Shown here in pieces: positions 27,591 to 35,026 of a stretch of 59,962 nucleotides of DNA; within the stretch, counting starts at the first letter, position 1; every line of letters starts with the position of its first letter. The stretch comes from an uncultured Alphaproteobacteria bacterium. Its GTDB lineage: Bacteria > Pseudomonadota > Alphaproteobacteria > HIMB59 > GCA-002718135. The position numbers and the translations under genes are program-made. The notes under the pieces were generated by a model that worked only from the letters and a program-made list of their open reading frames with translations, did no database searches and was not told the origin of the DNA. The stretch is from the NCBI GenBank assembly GCA_902591485.1, contig CACJAV010000008.1:1-59962 (forward strand). The letters are read 5' to 3'.

Positions 27591-28775
27591 TCAATTATAC
27601 ATATAATTTCTGGTTAAAGGTAAATTGTTAATATTCTTAGAGATTTGAATTTGAAAAACAACGTTTCCCATATTTACAAAGGAGTATTTGCTGGCTAGCA
27701 AATAAAATTCCCACATCCGATAAAATCTTTCATCAAACATATTAATTATTTGGCTCTTATTTTTTTGAACATTTTTATACCAATGAGTTAGTGTGTGCGC
27801 ATAATGGAGTCTAAGTATTTCAATGTCAGTTATGTTAATATTTAATTTTTCAGTCTCATGAATAATGTCAGATAAAGAAGGAATATATCCACCTGGAAAA
27901 ATATATTTTCTTATCCAAGGACTTGTTGCTGTTGGAACACCTCTTTGGCCAATTGTATGAAGAAGAAATACACCGCTATCTTTTAATAAGTCATATGTTT
28001 TCTTTAAATACTCTTTAAAGTATTTAATACCTACATGCTCAAACATACCAACAGATACAATGCGATCATAGGTTTCATTTTCATCTCTGTAATCTTGTAA
28101 TTTGAATGTTATCTTCTCGGATAGACCCTCTTCTTGTGCCCTTTTTGATGCAGTCTCAAATTGATTTTCTGACAAAGTAATACCTTTTACTTTTGCCCCA
28201 GTCTGTTTAGCAATTTCAATTGCCATACCACCCCATCCACATCCGATATCTAAAACTTTCATTTTTTCTGAAATTTGAAGTTTATTTATTATATGATTTT
28301 TTTTATCGATTTGAGCCTGATCCAAACTAATATTTGCATTATGAAAATAAGCACAGGAGTATTGCATATCTTTATCTAAAAAAAGTTTATACAAATCTTC
28401 TTTTAAATCATAATGATGTGCAACATTTTGTTTTGATTTTACAACTTCATTCAGCTGTTGAAAAATTTTAAAATAACCTGAAAAATTTTCATACATTCTA
28501 TAAATAGAATTATGTTTTATAAAATCATCATAGCATGATGTTATCAGATCAATTAACTCCTCTATTGAACCTTCCTCTATGAGTATTTCATTATTCATAT
28601 AACCCTCTCCAAAATGAAGGCTTGGATTTCTAAATAATTTTTTTTCTATTGACTTATTTTTTAATCTAATTTTTAAGTTACCTGTACCACTTCCAAATTG
28701 ATGAGTGTTATTCTTACTATCAACAATGGTTAGTTTATTTTTAAAATATATTTTTTTTAGAACGTGATAGAGCAT
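27591..28775 (-). CDS. Cyclopropane-fatty-acyl-phospholipid synthase family methyltransferase
   Basis: A 394-residue protein with an N-terminal lipid-binding domain and a SAM-dependent methyltransferase domain. Motif I is VLDIGCGWGGMAIEIAKQTG. Family residues lie in NVAHHYDLKEDLYKLFLD, MQYSCAYF and FEHVGIKYFKEYL, followed by HTIGQRG and KYIFPGGYIPS. It would transfer a methylene group to unsaturated membrane phospholipids. I leave the symbol empty because CFA-like paralogues can have other acyl substrates. The nearest gene upstream, on the same strand, is the GcrA-like gene with a terminator between. Confidence 0.92.
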   Translation of the reverse strand: MLYHVLKKIYFKNKLTIVDSKNNTHQFGSGTGNLKIRLKNKSIEKKLFRNPSLHFGEGYMNNEILIEEGSIEELIDLITSCYDDFIKHNSIYRMYENFSGYFKIFQQLNEVVKSKQNVAHHYDLKEDLYKLFLDKDMQYSCAYFHNANISLDQAQIDKKNHIINKLQISEKMKVLDIGCGWGGMAIEIAKQTGAKVKGITLSENQFETASKRAQEEGLSEKITFKLQDYRDENETYDRIVSVGMFEHVGIKYFKEYLKKTYDLLKDSGVFLLHTIGQRGVPTATSPWIRKYIFPGGYIPSLSDIIHETEKLNINITDIEILRLHYAHTLTHWYKNVQKNKSQIINMFDERFYRMWEFYLLASKYSFVNMGNVVFQIQISKNINNLPLTRNYMYN

Positions 28776-28828
28776 AATTTTTTAAGAATTATACTTTAAG
28801 AAATTGATTTATAAAGTCAACAAAATGA

Positions 28829-28859
28829 AAAATGGCTGCATCTAAAACACAGCCATTTT
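28829..28859 (-). terminator. Rho-independent terminator of GcrA-like gene
   Basis: Inverted repeat AAAATGGCTG / CAGCCATTTT, 10-bp stem with an 11-nt loop, 14 bases past the stop of the GcrA-like gene. On the minus strand it runs into TTTTTCATTTTG, giving a T-rich tail. It separates that gene from cfa. Confidence 0.8.
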
Positions 28860-28872
28860 AAAGAAGAAAAAT

Positions 28873-29097
28873 TTAAGCAGCGATGCGACGATTTTTTTGA
28901 GCTTCTTTTTCTTTTTTCAGCTCTCTCTCGTCAATATAGGCAACATCACAGTGATCTCTGCAATAGGGTTTTCCAGTTAGCGTATCAGCTTCACAAAAAT
29001 GAAAGTCTTTTTCTTGAGGATCACCAATGGGCCATTGACAGCTAGAGAATGTATGCGTCACTCTATTTTGTTTGAAATAGTTTTTAATAATTGACAT
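28873..29097 (-). CDS. Stand-alone GcrA C-terminal (sigma-interaction) domain protein
   Basis: A 74-residue protein. The segment SSCQWPIGDPQEKDFHFC followed by GKPYCRDHCDVAY reproduces the C-terminal domain of the alphaproteobacterial cell-cycle regulator GcrA, which binds sigma-70 region 2. The N-terminal helix-turn-helix of GcrA (about 45 residues) is absent: only 19 residues precede the motif. Cysteines at 20, 35, 46 and 50 and His49 could bind zinc. It is monocistronic, with its own terminator. Whether it works with CcrM-methylated promoters or only as a sigma-binding factor is unknown. Confidence 0.8.
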   Translation of the reverse strand: MSIIKNYFKQNRVTHTFSSCQWPIGDPQEKDFHFCEADTLTGKPYCRDHCDVAYIDERELKKEKEAQKNRRIAA

Positions 29098-29273
29098 TAT
29101 TTAATCCTTTTAAATCCTATAAAAGATGAAATTTCTTAATTAACGAGGTAGTTTATATGGCTGAAAAATCTAGTATTCAAGAACAAAAATTAAAAAATGT
29201 ATATATCCCAACATGTTAGTATTATTATTACAAACAACTACTAGATATAGATAGTATCATAGTTTTTTTATCT
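29098..29273. other. 176-bp intergenic region with upstream signals of the GcrA-like gene
   Basis: The gap lies between the 66-residue membrane protein gene and the GcrA-like gene, both on the minus strand. It is AT-rich and includes a short plus-strand reading frame with a good ribosome binding site (29157-29219). I see no RNA gene or hairpin in it. Confidence 0.5.
29157..29219 (+). CDS. Possible 20-residue small protein or leader peptide
   Basis: Short frame encoding MAEKSSIQEQKLKNVYIPTC, preceded by GAGGT 8 bases before the ATG, which is a better site than most annotated genes here have. It lies on the strand opposite its neighbours, and no plus-strand gene follows for over 1.3 kb, so it is not an obvious attenuator leader. 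The terminal Cys is notable. Chance occurrence is quite possible. Confidence 0.25.
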   Translation: MAEKSSIQEQKLKNVYIPTC

Positions 29274-29474
29274 TTAAAAAAACGAATCGGTATTTCTCAA
29301 TATGAAAATCAATATTAATAAAATTAAAAAGAACATGTAAGATCGGGTCAATACCTTTTTGGAAAGTCTAGAATTTGGTGGATTCCTAAAATAAACAAAT
29401 AAAATTACTATGGTCCAAAAAACAAAAAGAATTGACCAGCCAAAAAGTAAGGCAATATAAAAATCTTCATTCAT
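29274..29474 (-). CDS. Small two-helix membrane protein, function unknown
   Basis: A 66-residue protein with two hydrophobic helices (about 7-29 and 46-62) joined by a basic loop RNPPNSRLSKKVLTRS. I do not recognise a family. It is supported as a gene by its 8-bp overlap with the end of the upstream DsbA/FrnE gene on the same strand, and by its clear membrane-protein composition. Confidence 0.55.
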   Translation of the reverse strand: MNEDFYIALLFGWSILFVFWTIVILFVYFRNPPNSRLSKKVLTRSYMFFLILLILIFILRNTDSFF

Positions 29475-30108
29475 TGATTCTAAGAGAATGAATTATATTG
29501 ATAAAACTTTTTGTTGGTTGTGCGCCATTGACAACAAATTCTTTATTAAAAATAAAACAAGGTACACCTGAGATACCTATATCACTTGCTTGCTTTGCCT
29601 CATTAAGCAAATTTTTGTTATCTTTTTCAGATAAAAGGTATTTTTCAATGCCCTCTTCATACAAATTTGTTTGTTTTGCTATTTCAATGATAATTTCTAA
29701 ATTACCAATATTTTTTCCCTCAATAAAATAATGAAAAAAAATAGCCTCCAAAACTTCATTTTGTTGCTGTTTGTTAAATGCAAATGCCAATAGTTTATGA
29801 GATAAAAAAGAATTTGGTGTTATTTTTATTTTTTTAAATTGAAAATGTATATTTGCTAACTTACCCTCATCTTCAATGTTTTTATAAACTCTCAAAGCTT
29901 GTTCCCTCCCTCCAAACTTATTATTTAAGTATTCATCTCTGTTCATGCCCTCTTTAGGCATATTAGGATTTAATTGAAAAGGTCTCCAAATAATCTCAAA
30001 GTTAACGTCTTTAAAATGCTTCAGAGCTTCATTGAATTTTACATATCCAATGTAACACCAAGGGCAAATTGTATCTGAGTATATATCAACTGTGATTGTA
30101 TTATTCAG
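29467..30108 (-). CDS. DsbA family protein, FrnE-like thiol oxidoreductase (CTG start)
   Basis: With ATG starts only, this frame would begin at 29961 and miss the active site. Reading upstream in frame gives ITVDIYSDTICPWCYIGYVK, with the thioredoxin-fold CPWC motif typical of FrnE/2-hydroxychromene isomerase-like DsbA proteins. The only reasonable start before it is CTG at 30108, with AAAAAAGAG 6 bases upstream; ATC at 30096 is a poorer option. This gives 213 residues, the usual family length. The later part contains SDIGISGVPCFIFN-like ASDIGISGVPCFIFNKEF with the cis-proline loop. No signal peptide is seen, so it is cytoplasmic. It overlaps the msrA stop by 8 bp, consistent with a redox-repair operon. 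Confidence 0.85.
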   Translation of the reverse strand: MNNTITVDIYSDTICPWCYIGYVKFNEALKHFKDVNFEIIWRPFQLNPNMPKEGMNRDEYLNNKFGGREQALRVYKNIEDEGKLANIHFQFKKIKITPNSFLSHKLLAFAFNKQQQNEVLEAIFFHYFIEGKNIGNLEIIIEIAKQTNLYEEGIEKYLLSEKDNKNLLNEAKQASDIGISGVPCFIFNKEFVVNGAQPTKSFINIIHSLRINE

Positions 30109-30559
30109 AGATGGCTCTTTTTTGAAGGTATTTTTGGTGATATTCTTCAGCTCTATAAAAAGTATCAGCTTTAGTAATTTCAGTTACAATCATATTATTA
30201 AAAGAAGGTTGATGTTTTGCCATTGATTTTTGAGCAATGTTTTTTTGCAAATCATCTAAATAATAAATTACTGATCTATACTGACGACCAATATCAGGAC
30301 CTTGTCTATCAACTGTAGTTGGATCATGACATTTCCAAAATTCTTCAACAATAGTTTCATAAGTAATTATTTCATCATCAAATTCAACTTGCAAAACTTC
30401 TGCATGATCAGTATTTTCATAACAAACGCTCTCATAGGTGGGGTTTTCAGTTTTACCTCCAGAATATCCTACTGCTGTTTTTTCTATACCTTTGAGTTTT
30501 CTAAAGTGCTCTTCAACACCCCAAAAACAACCTGCACCAAATAAAGCTTTTTGAATCAT
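30101..30559 (-). CDS. msrA: Peptide methionine sulfoxide reductase A
   Basis: A 152-residue protein with the catalytic GCFWG (Cys11) near the N-terminus, AVGYSGGKTENPTYE, HAEVLQVEFD and HDPTTVDRQGPDIGRQYRS, all MsrA hallmarks. It reduces methionine-S-sulfoxide. It lacks the extra C-terminal cysteines of longer MsrA forms, so the sulfenate is probably resolved by glutathione, thioredoxin or a partner such as the DsbA-like protein that overlaps its end. It is divergent from the NUDIX gene, 38 bp away. Confidence 0.96.
   Translation of the reverse strand: MIQKALFGAGCFWGVEEHFRKLKGIEKTAVGYSGGKTENPTYESVCYENTDHAEVLQVEFDDEIITYETIVEEFWKCHDPTTVDRQGPDIGRQYRSVIYYLDDLQKNIAQKSMAKHQPSFNNMIVTEITKADTFYRAEEYHQKYLQKRAISE
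30115..30123 (-). promoter_or_regulatory. Ribosome binding site supporting the CTG start of the FrnE-like gene
   Basis: On the minus strand AAAAAAGAG lies inside the msrA coding end, with 6 bases (CCATCT) before CTG at 30108. The spacing is right for CTG and too long (18) for ATC at 30096. Confidence 0.45.
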
Positions 30560-30597
30560 ATTTTAAATATATACACTAAATTCATTTAATCAAATTT

Positions 30598-31179
30598 ATG
30601 AAATTAAAATATAAAATAATAGATCAAAAAGATTTGTATTCTGGTTTTTTTAAACTGAAAAAAATTGAATTTATTCATCAAAAACATGATGGAACATGGA
30701 CTAATCAAGTTGATCGTGAAATATTTGGGGGTGCGCATGTGTCAACATTACTTCCATATGATTCAAAAAGAAAAGAAATTGTTTTAATTCAGCAATTTAG
30801 AGCTGGGGTCATCTCAAGATATGATGAAGATTACTTATATGAGATAGTAGCTGGAATTATAGATGGAAATGAGTTTCCTGAAGAAACTGCTAAAAGGGAG
30901 TGTTATGAGGAAACTGGATGTATTGTGAATAAAATTATACCTATACAAGGATATTTTCCAGCTCCAGGCTCGTCAGAGTCATATTATCATTTGTTTTTAG
31001 GAGAAATTAATGCGTTTGATGGTGAAAGAATTAGAGGTTTAGAAACTGAAAATGAAAATATTTTAGTCAAGTCATATAAGGTTGAAGAAGTAAGAAATAT
31101 GTTAAGACGAGGAGAAATTAAAAACGGTTTAACACTTATTGCACTTCAATGGTTCTTTTTAGAATATTATAAATACTAA
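30598..31179 (+). CDS. NUDIX hydrolase, ADP-ribose pyrophosphatase type
   Basis: A 193-residue protein with an N-terminal beta domain and a complete NUDIX box: AGIIDGNEFPEETAKRECYE followed by ETG, fitting GX5EX7REUXEEXGU. The preceding VLIQQFRAGV and following FPAPGSSESYYHLFLGEI are typical of ADP-ribose pyrophosphatases (NudF). It would hydrolyse ADP-ribose to AMP and ribose 5-phosphate. It shares the 4-base double stop CTAA (31176-31179) with the convergent secreted-protein gene. Confidence 0.9.
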   Translation: MKLKYKIIDQKDLYSGFFKLKKIEFIHQKHDGTWTNQVDREIFGGAHVSTLLPYDSKRKEIVLIQQFRAGVISRYDEDYLYEIVAGIIDGNEFPEETAKRECYEETGCIVNKIIPIQGYFPAPGSSESYYHLFLGEINAFDGERIRGLETENENILVKSYKVEEVRNMLRRGEIKNGLTLIALQWFFLEYYKY

Positions 31180-31514
31180 GTGCCAAGTCCTCTTTCATAA
31201 GGCTGCACTAATTCTTTACAGATTAAAGTCATATCAATCGTCTCAATCATTTTATCGATTGTTTGATATTCTTGGCACTCATAAAGTTCATTATCTTTTT
31301 GCAAAACAGTGACGAATAAGAGTACGTACAATCCATTAGCAGTTTCAATGTCATTGATGGCATAACTTTTTACTTCAAAACCTTCATTAATTAAATCTTT
31401 ATAAGTTTTTTCAGACTCCAACCATTGATCAGTGTTTGGATTAGCATTTAGTACGGAACTAAATGCCATAACTATGACAACAGAAAGGAATAATTTTAGT
31501 TTTGTTTTAACCAT
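31176..31514 (-). CDS. Small secreted protein, function unknown
   Basis: A 112-residue protein with a signal peptide (MVKTKLKLFLSVVIVMAFSS, cleavage after LNA) and a mature part of about 88 residues containing two cysteines (LYECQEYQT and LICKEL) that could pair. I do not recognise a named family. It overlaps the end of the peroxiredoxin gene by 19 bp, suggesting translation coupling. Confidence 0.75.
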   Translation of the reverse strand: MVKTKLKLFLSVVIVMAFSSVLNANPNTDQWLESEKTYKDLINEGFEVKSYAINDIETANGLYVLLFVTVLQKDNELYECQEYQTIDKMIETIDMTLICKELVQPYERGLGT

Positions 31515-32041
31515 CTAATTATATCATCTATATGTTTATCTACTGGGTATATAGGATAAAAAACTTTTTTAACAATTTTTTTTTCAACAATCAGAGTTAA
31601 TCGTTTTAAATATATTTTATTTTTTATTGTAAAAGTAGGTAGATTTAGAGCATTTTTTAATTCTAATTTTGCATCACTTAATACATCAAATGGTATTCCA
31701 AGCCTAGTTGTCATTTCTTTATTATGCTCAACTGTTTGAGAACATATACCAATAGGAACAGCATTTAATCCAACAAAATCATCATAATTATCTCTAAAGT
31801 TACATGTTTCTAATGTGCAACCACTTGCGCCTGGTATTGAATTCCAATTTTCAGGAAGAGGCATATCTGGCCTTCCTGTCATTGGAAAGAAATATAAAAT
31901 CATTCTAAAGGTATCTGCGCGATCGAGACGCAAAAAATTCCCTTCTTGATTTGGCAATGAAATACTTGGAATACTTGATTTTTCTAAATGCTTTGATGCT
32001 CCATCATTTTCTGGAATAGGAAATTTATGATTAGCACTCAT
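31496..32041 (-). CDS. Peroxiredoxin (BCP/PrxQ-like)
   Basis: A 181-residue thioredoxin-fold protein. ILYFFPMTGRP precedes the peroxidatic Cys75 in PGASGCTLETCNFRD, and Cys80 five residues later is placed as the resolving cysteine of PrxQ-type enzymes. Then VPIGICSQTVEHN and LGIPFDVLSDAKLELK follow. It would reduce hydroperoxides with thioredoxin. The insertion between GRP and PGASGC is longer than in E. coli BCP, as in the subgroup with a YPMTGRPG motif. It is divergent from the agmatinase-family gene with 44 bp between. Confidence 0.88.
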   Translation of the reverse strand: MSANHKFPIPENDGASKHLEKSSIPSISLPNQEGNFLRLDRADTFRMILYFFPMTGRPDMPLPENWNSIPGASGCTLETCNFRDNYDDFVGLNAVPIGICSQTVEHNKEMTTRLGIPFDVLSDAKLELKNALNLPTFTIKNKIYLKRLTLIVEKKIVKKVFYPIYPVDKHIDDIIRWLKQN

Positions 32042-32085
32042 TATTGTATTGTAATAATTTATTCTTTATATCATAACAAATAGTT

Positions 32086-33024
32086 ATGACTCAAATAAAA
32101 CCAACTGCAGGACAAACAACGCCTCGCTTTGCTGATATAGCAACTTTTTTTCGCTTACCAATAGTCAAAGATTTAAATCAATTAGATTATTGTATTTGTG
32201 GAATACCCTGGGATGGAGGGACAACCAATCGACCAGGAGCAAGACACGGGCCAAGAGAAATTAGAAATGCTTCTTCGCTCATAAGAACATATCACCCCTC
32301 TTCATTAAAAAGTCCTTATGATAAATTTCAAATAGCTGATATTGGTGACTGTCCAGTCAATCCAGCTGATCTCCAAGACTCACTAAATAAGGTTACAAAT
32401 TTTTATAATTCAATTGTTAAGTCAAAAACTATACCGCTTTCTATAGGTGGTGATCACTTAGTTTCACTTCCTATATTAAGAGCGCTAGCTAAAAACAAAC
32501 CTGTAGGCATGTTTCAATTTGACTCCCATTCTGATACTTGGGATACATATTTTGGTGGATTCAAATACACACATGGAACACCTTTTAGAAGAGCAATCGA
32601 AGAGAACCTTATAGATCCAAAAAAATATGTTATTCTAGGTTTGCGCGGAGGCTTATATGATCCTGAAGATTTAACATGGGCTATTAATCAAGGCGTAACT
32701 ATCATTTCTACTGATAAATTTTATGAAATTGGCTTTAAGGAAACTATTAAAATTATCAAAGATGTATTAGCTGATACCCCAACATACTTTACTTTCGATA
32801 TAGACGGTATTGATCCTACGTTTGCACCTGGTACTGGAACTCCTGAAGTTGGAGGAATAAGTGTCAGAGAGGCACAGTTAATTATCAGAGAGCTGCGTGA
32901 TTTAGATTTTATTGGAGCAGATGTTGTTGAAGTGTCTCCTCCATTTGATCTTAATAATATGACGTCATTGGTAGGTGCGACTATAGCTTTTGAAATACTG
33001 TGCACTATGACTAAGTCTAATTAG
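32086..33024 (+). CDS. Ureohydrolase, agmatinase family
   Basis: A 312-residue arginase-fold enzyme. Manganese-binding motifs are all present: GGDHLVSL, FDSHSDTWD (usual DAHxD) and TFDIDGIDPTFAPGTGTPE. RPGARHGPREIR and HGTPFRRA are typical of agmatinase and guanidinobutyrase. The reaction releases urea from a guanidino compound; which one (agmatine, guanidinobutyrate, guanidinopropionate) cannot be set from sequence. It may supply urea-nitrogen or polyamines. No speA is in the window. Confidence 0.9.
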   Translation: MTQIKPTAGQTTPRFADIATFFRLPIVKDLNQLDYCICGIPWDGGTTNRPGARHGPREIRNASSLIRTYHPSSLKSPYDKFQIADIGDCPVNPADLQDSLNKVTNFYNSIVKSKTIPLSIGGDHLVSLPILRALAKNKPVGMFQFDSHSDTWDTYFGGFKYTHGTPFRRAIEENLIDPKKYVILGLRGGLYDPEDLTWAINQGVTIISTDKFYEIGFKETIKIIKDVLADTPTYFTFDIDGIDPTFAPGTGTPEVGGISVREAQLIIRELRDLDFIGADVVEVSPPFDLNNMTSLVGATIAFEILCTMTKSN

Positions 33025-33038
33025 TTAACTCACTCAAA

Positions 33039-34043
33039 TTAAGGTAAAGCACACCTTTCATCGATAATATTTTTATTTTTTAATTCTTCCCACAAATCAT
33101 TTGGAATTTTTTTACTTAAGCTAGAGATATTGTTATTAATTTGATTCACCCTATCCATTCCTATAACCATTGATGAAATATTTTTATTGGCATAGCAAAA
33201 CTGTAAGGCAGCAGATGTCACAGAAACATCATACCTCTTACAAATAATTGAAATTTCATTATATTTTTTCTTAATATTATCAGGAATTGTTTGATAAAAA
33301 TAAGTTATATCCTCTCCAATGCCTTTGGCAAGGATGCCAGAGTTGAAAACTCCTCCAAGAATAATCCCAATATTTTTTTCTTCTGCTATTGGAATACAGT
33401 CATCAAGAGCACTTTGATCTAACAAGGTATATCGTCCTGCTAACAACATACAATCAAAATCCCCCGCTTCAGCAAATCTCTTACACATATCAGCATCATT
33501 AACACCTATGCCAATCGCCTTAATGATTTTTTCTTCTTTTAATTGAGTTATAGCTTTATATGCGCCACTCATAGCAATTTTAAAGTAATGATCAACTTGA
33601 TCACCATGCGTAAAACGATCTACATCGTGAATTAAACATATATCTATTTTTGAAGTAGATAGTCGATGCAACGATTGTTCAAAGGATTTCATTACTCCAT
33701 CATATGAATAATCTATATTAGGAACAAAGTTTAACCCTCCTGCCCATTTTCCCCTATCAATATTTTCTTCTTTTTCAGAGGTAAGATATCTGCCAACCTT
33801 TGTTGATAAATAATATTTATTTTTAGGTATTTTTTTTAGAAAATAACCTAAACGCTGCTCGCTTAATCCGTTTCCATAATACGGTGATGTGTCAAAATGA
33901 TTTATATTTTTTTCAAAGCAATTTTCTAAAACCTTATAGCAATTTTCATCCTGGAGATTTTCAAATAAATCCCCAATAGGAGCCCCGCCAAAACCAATAG
34001 CTGATAATTCTATATCTGTTTTTCCTAATTTTCTTTTTTGCAT
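33039..34043 (-). CDS. Aldo/keto reductase, D-threo-aldose dehydrogenase/pyridoxal dehydrogenase-like
   Basis: A 334-residue TIM-barrel oxidoreductase. The catalytic tetrad is visible: Asp and Tyr in HFDTSPYYGNGLSEQRLG, Lys in STKVGRYL and His in CLIHDVDRF. The start KRKLGKTDIELSAIGFGGAP split and the GNGLSE turn match the subgroup that oxidises fucose-like aldoses or pyridoxal. Next to sulfatases and sugar importers, a role in sugar oxidation (for example L-fucose or D-arabinose to lactone) is plausible. It is divergent from the PhyH-like gene with 148 bp between, which must hold both promoters. Confidence 0.85.
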   Translation of the reverse strand: MQKRKLGKTDIELSAIGFGGAPIGDLFENLQDENCYKVLENCFEKNINHFDTSPYYGNGLSEQRLGYFLKKIPKNKYYLSTKVGRYLTSEKEENIDRGKWAGGLNFVPNIDYSYDGVMKSFEQSLHRLSTSKIDICLIHDVDRFTHGDQVDHYFKIAMSGAYKAITQLKEEKIIKAIGIGVNDADMCKRFAEAGDFDCMLLAGRYTLLDQSALDDCIPIAEEKNIGIILGGVFNSGILAKGIGEDITYFYQTIPDNIKKKYNEISIICKRYDVSVTSAALQFCYANKNISSMVIGMDRVNQINNNISSLSKKIPNDLWEELKNKNIIDERCALP

Positions 34044-34191
34044 AAAATTATTAGTATTTACTTAATATGAAAAATCAAGAAAATCGCATTTAAAATAGTT
34101 GCTATAGGTTGTATAACTTAGATCTTAAAACAAAATATTATTAAAGTTTACCAGACTAAAATAATATTGAATTTATAGTTAAAAAAAATTT
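34044..34191. promoter_or_regulatory. Divergent promoter region, AKR / PhyH-sulfatase
   Basis: A 148-bp AT-rich gap between divergent starts. It marks the left edge of the accessory catabolic region. I cannot assign -10/-35 boxes reliably in such AT-rich sequence and see no clear palindromic operator. Confidence 0.4.
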
Positions 34192-35022
34192 ATGAAAAAA
34201 AAACCTAGTCAACTTGAAAAATATTTATTTGATTTAAATGGTTACATTTTAATCAAAAAAGCACTCCAAAAAAAAGAGGTCAAGGAATGTAATAAAATAA
34301 TTGATAAATTAAAAAATTTAAAAAATGGTAAATGGAATGGTTATGTGCATGGTCACAACTATGGAGGCAAAGAAGGGTTGAACCTTCAACAAATTTATGA
34401 GTCTGGTAAGCCCTTTGAAAAATTAATTGATCATCCTTCTTGGATAAATCATATGTTAGAATTTGTTGGAGGTGAAGGAACATTTGATCATCTTCACGGT
34501 CCACTGTTTATTGATGAGAATTTTGCAAATATTAGAGGTCCTGGAGAGGCAATTGGAATACATTCGGGTAATCCTGAAGGAATTAAAAGAAATAATTATA
34601 GATACCAAAATGGAAAATTTCATTGCTCTCAAGTAAATATTTTAATTGCATTAAATGATATAGGTTCAGGCGATGGAGGTACTGTGATAATTCCTGGTTC
34701 TCATAAGTCAAATATTCAACATCCAGAGTACAAAACAAATAAAATGAAAAAAAATACAGTTTCTTCAGCTGAAAAAATGACGGGGGCTGTCGAAGTGTTT
34801 TTAAATGCTGGTGATGCACTGCTTTTCGTTGACTCTCTATGTCATGGATCTGCAAAAAGAATAAATGAGGGTGAAAGAAGAATAGTTGTATACAGATATG
34901 GTCCCTCCTGGGGTTTTTTTCGGCATCCATATAGACCTTCAAAAAAACTACTCAATAGACTTACTGATTTTCAAAGAAAAATTGTTATGCCTCATGAAAA
35001 AATATTAACTCCTATAAAATAA
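34192..35022 (+). CDS. PhyH (phytanoyl-CoA dioxygenase) family protein with H-x-G site
   Basis: A 276-residue double-stranded beta-helix protein. GDGGTVIIPGSHKSN (161-174) is the family's core, and His218 (LCHGSAKR) plus Arg229/230 match the distal iron ligand and 2-oxoglutarate-binding Arg. At the position of the usual H-x-D iron ligands the sequence is IGIHSGNPEG, His124-Ser-Gly126, so the carboxylate is missing. An HxG triad is known in 2-oxoglutarate halogenases, but many marine PhyH-like proteins also show LHGG here, so another Glu or a different chemistry is possible. It is 4 bp upstream of a sulfatase and probably acts on the same substrate. Confidence 0.8.
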   Translation: MKKKPSQLEKYLFDLNGYILIKKALQKKEVKECNKIIDKLKNLKNGKWNGYVHGHNYGGKEGLNLQQIYESGKPFEKLIDHPSWINHMLEFVGGEGTFDHLHGPLFIDENFANIRGPGEAIGIHSGNPEGIKRNNYRYQNGKFHCSQVNILIALNDIGSGDGGTVIIPGSHKSNIQHPEYKTNKMKKNTVSSAEKMTGAVEVFLNAGDALLFVDSLCHGSAKRINEGERRIVVYRYGPSWGFFRHPYRPSKKLLNRLTDFQRKIVMPHEKILTPIK

Positions 35023-35026
35023 TTGT

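Noticed and set aside
29157-29219. PqqA-type precursor peptide
   Set aside because: It lacks the Glu-x3-Tyr pair of PqqA and no pqq genes are near.
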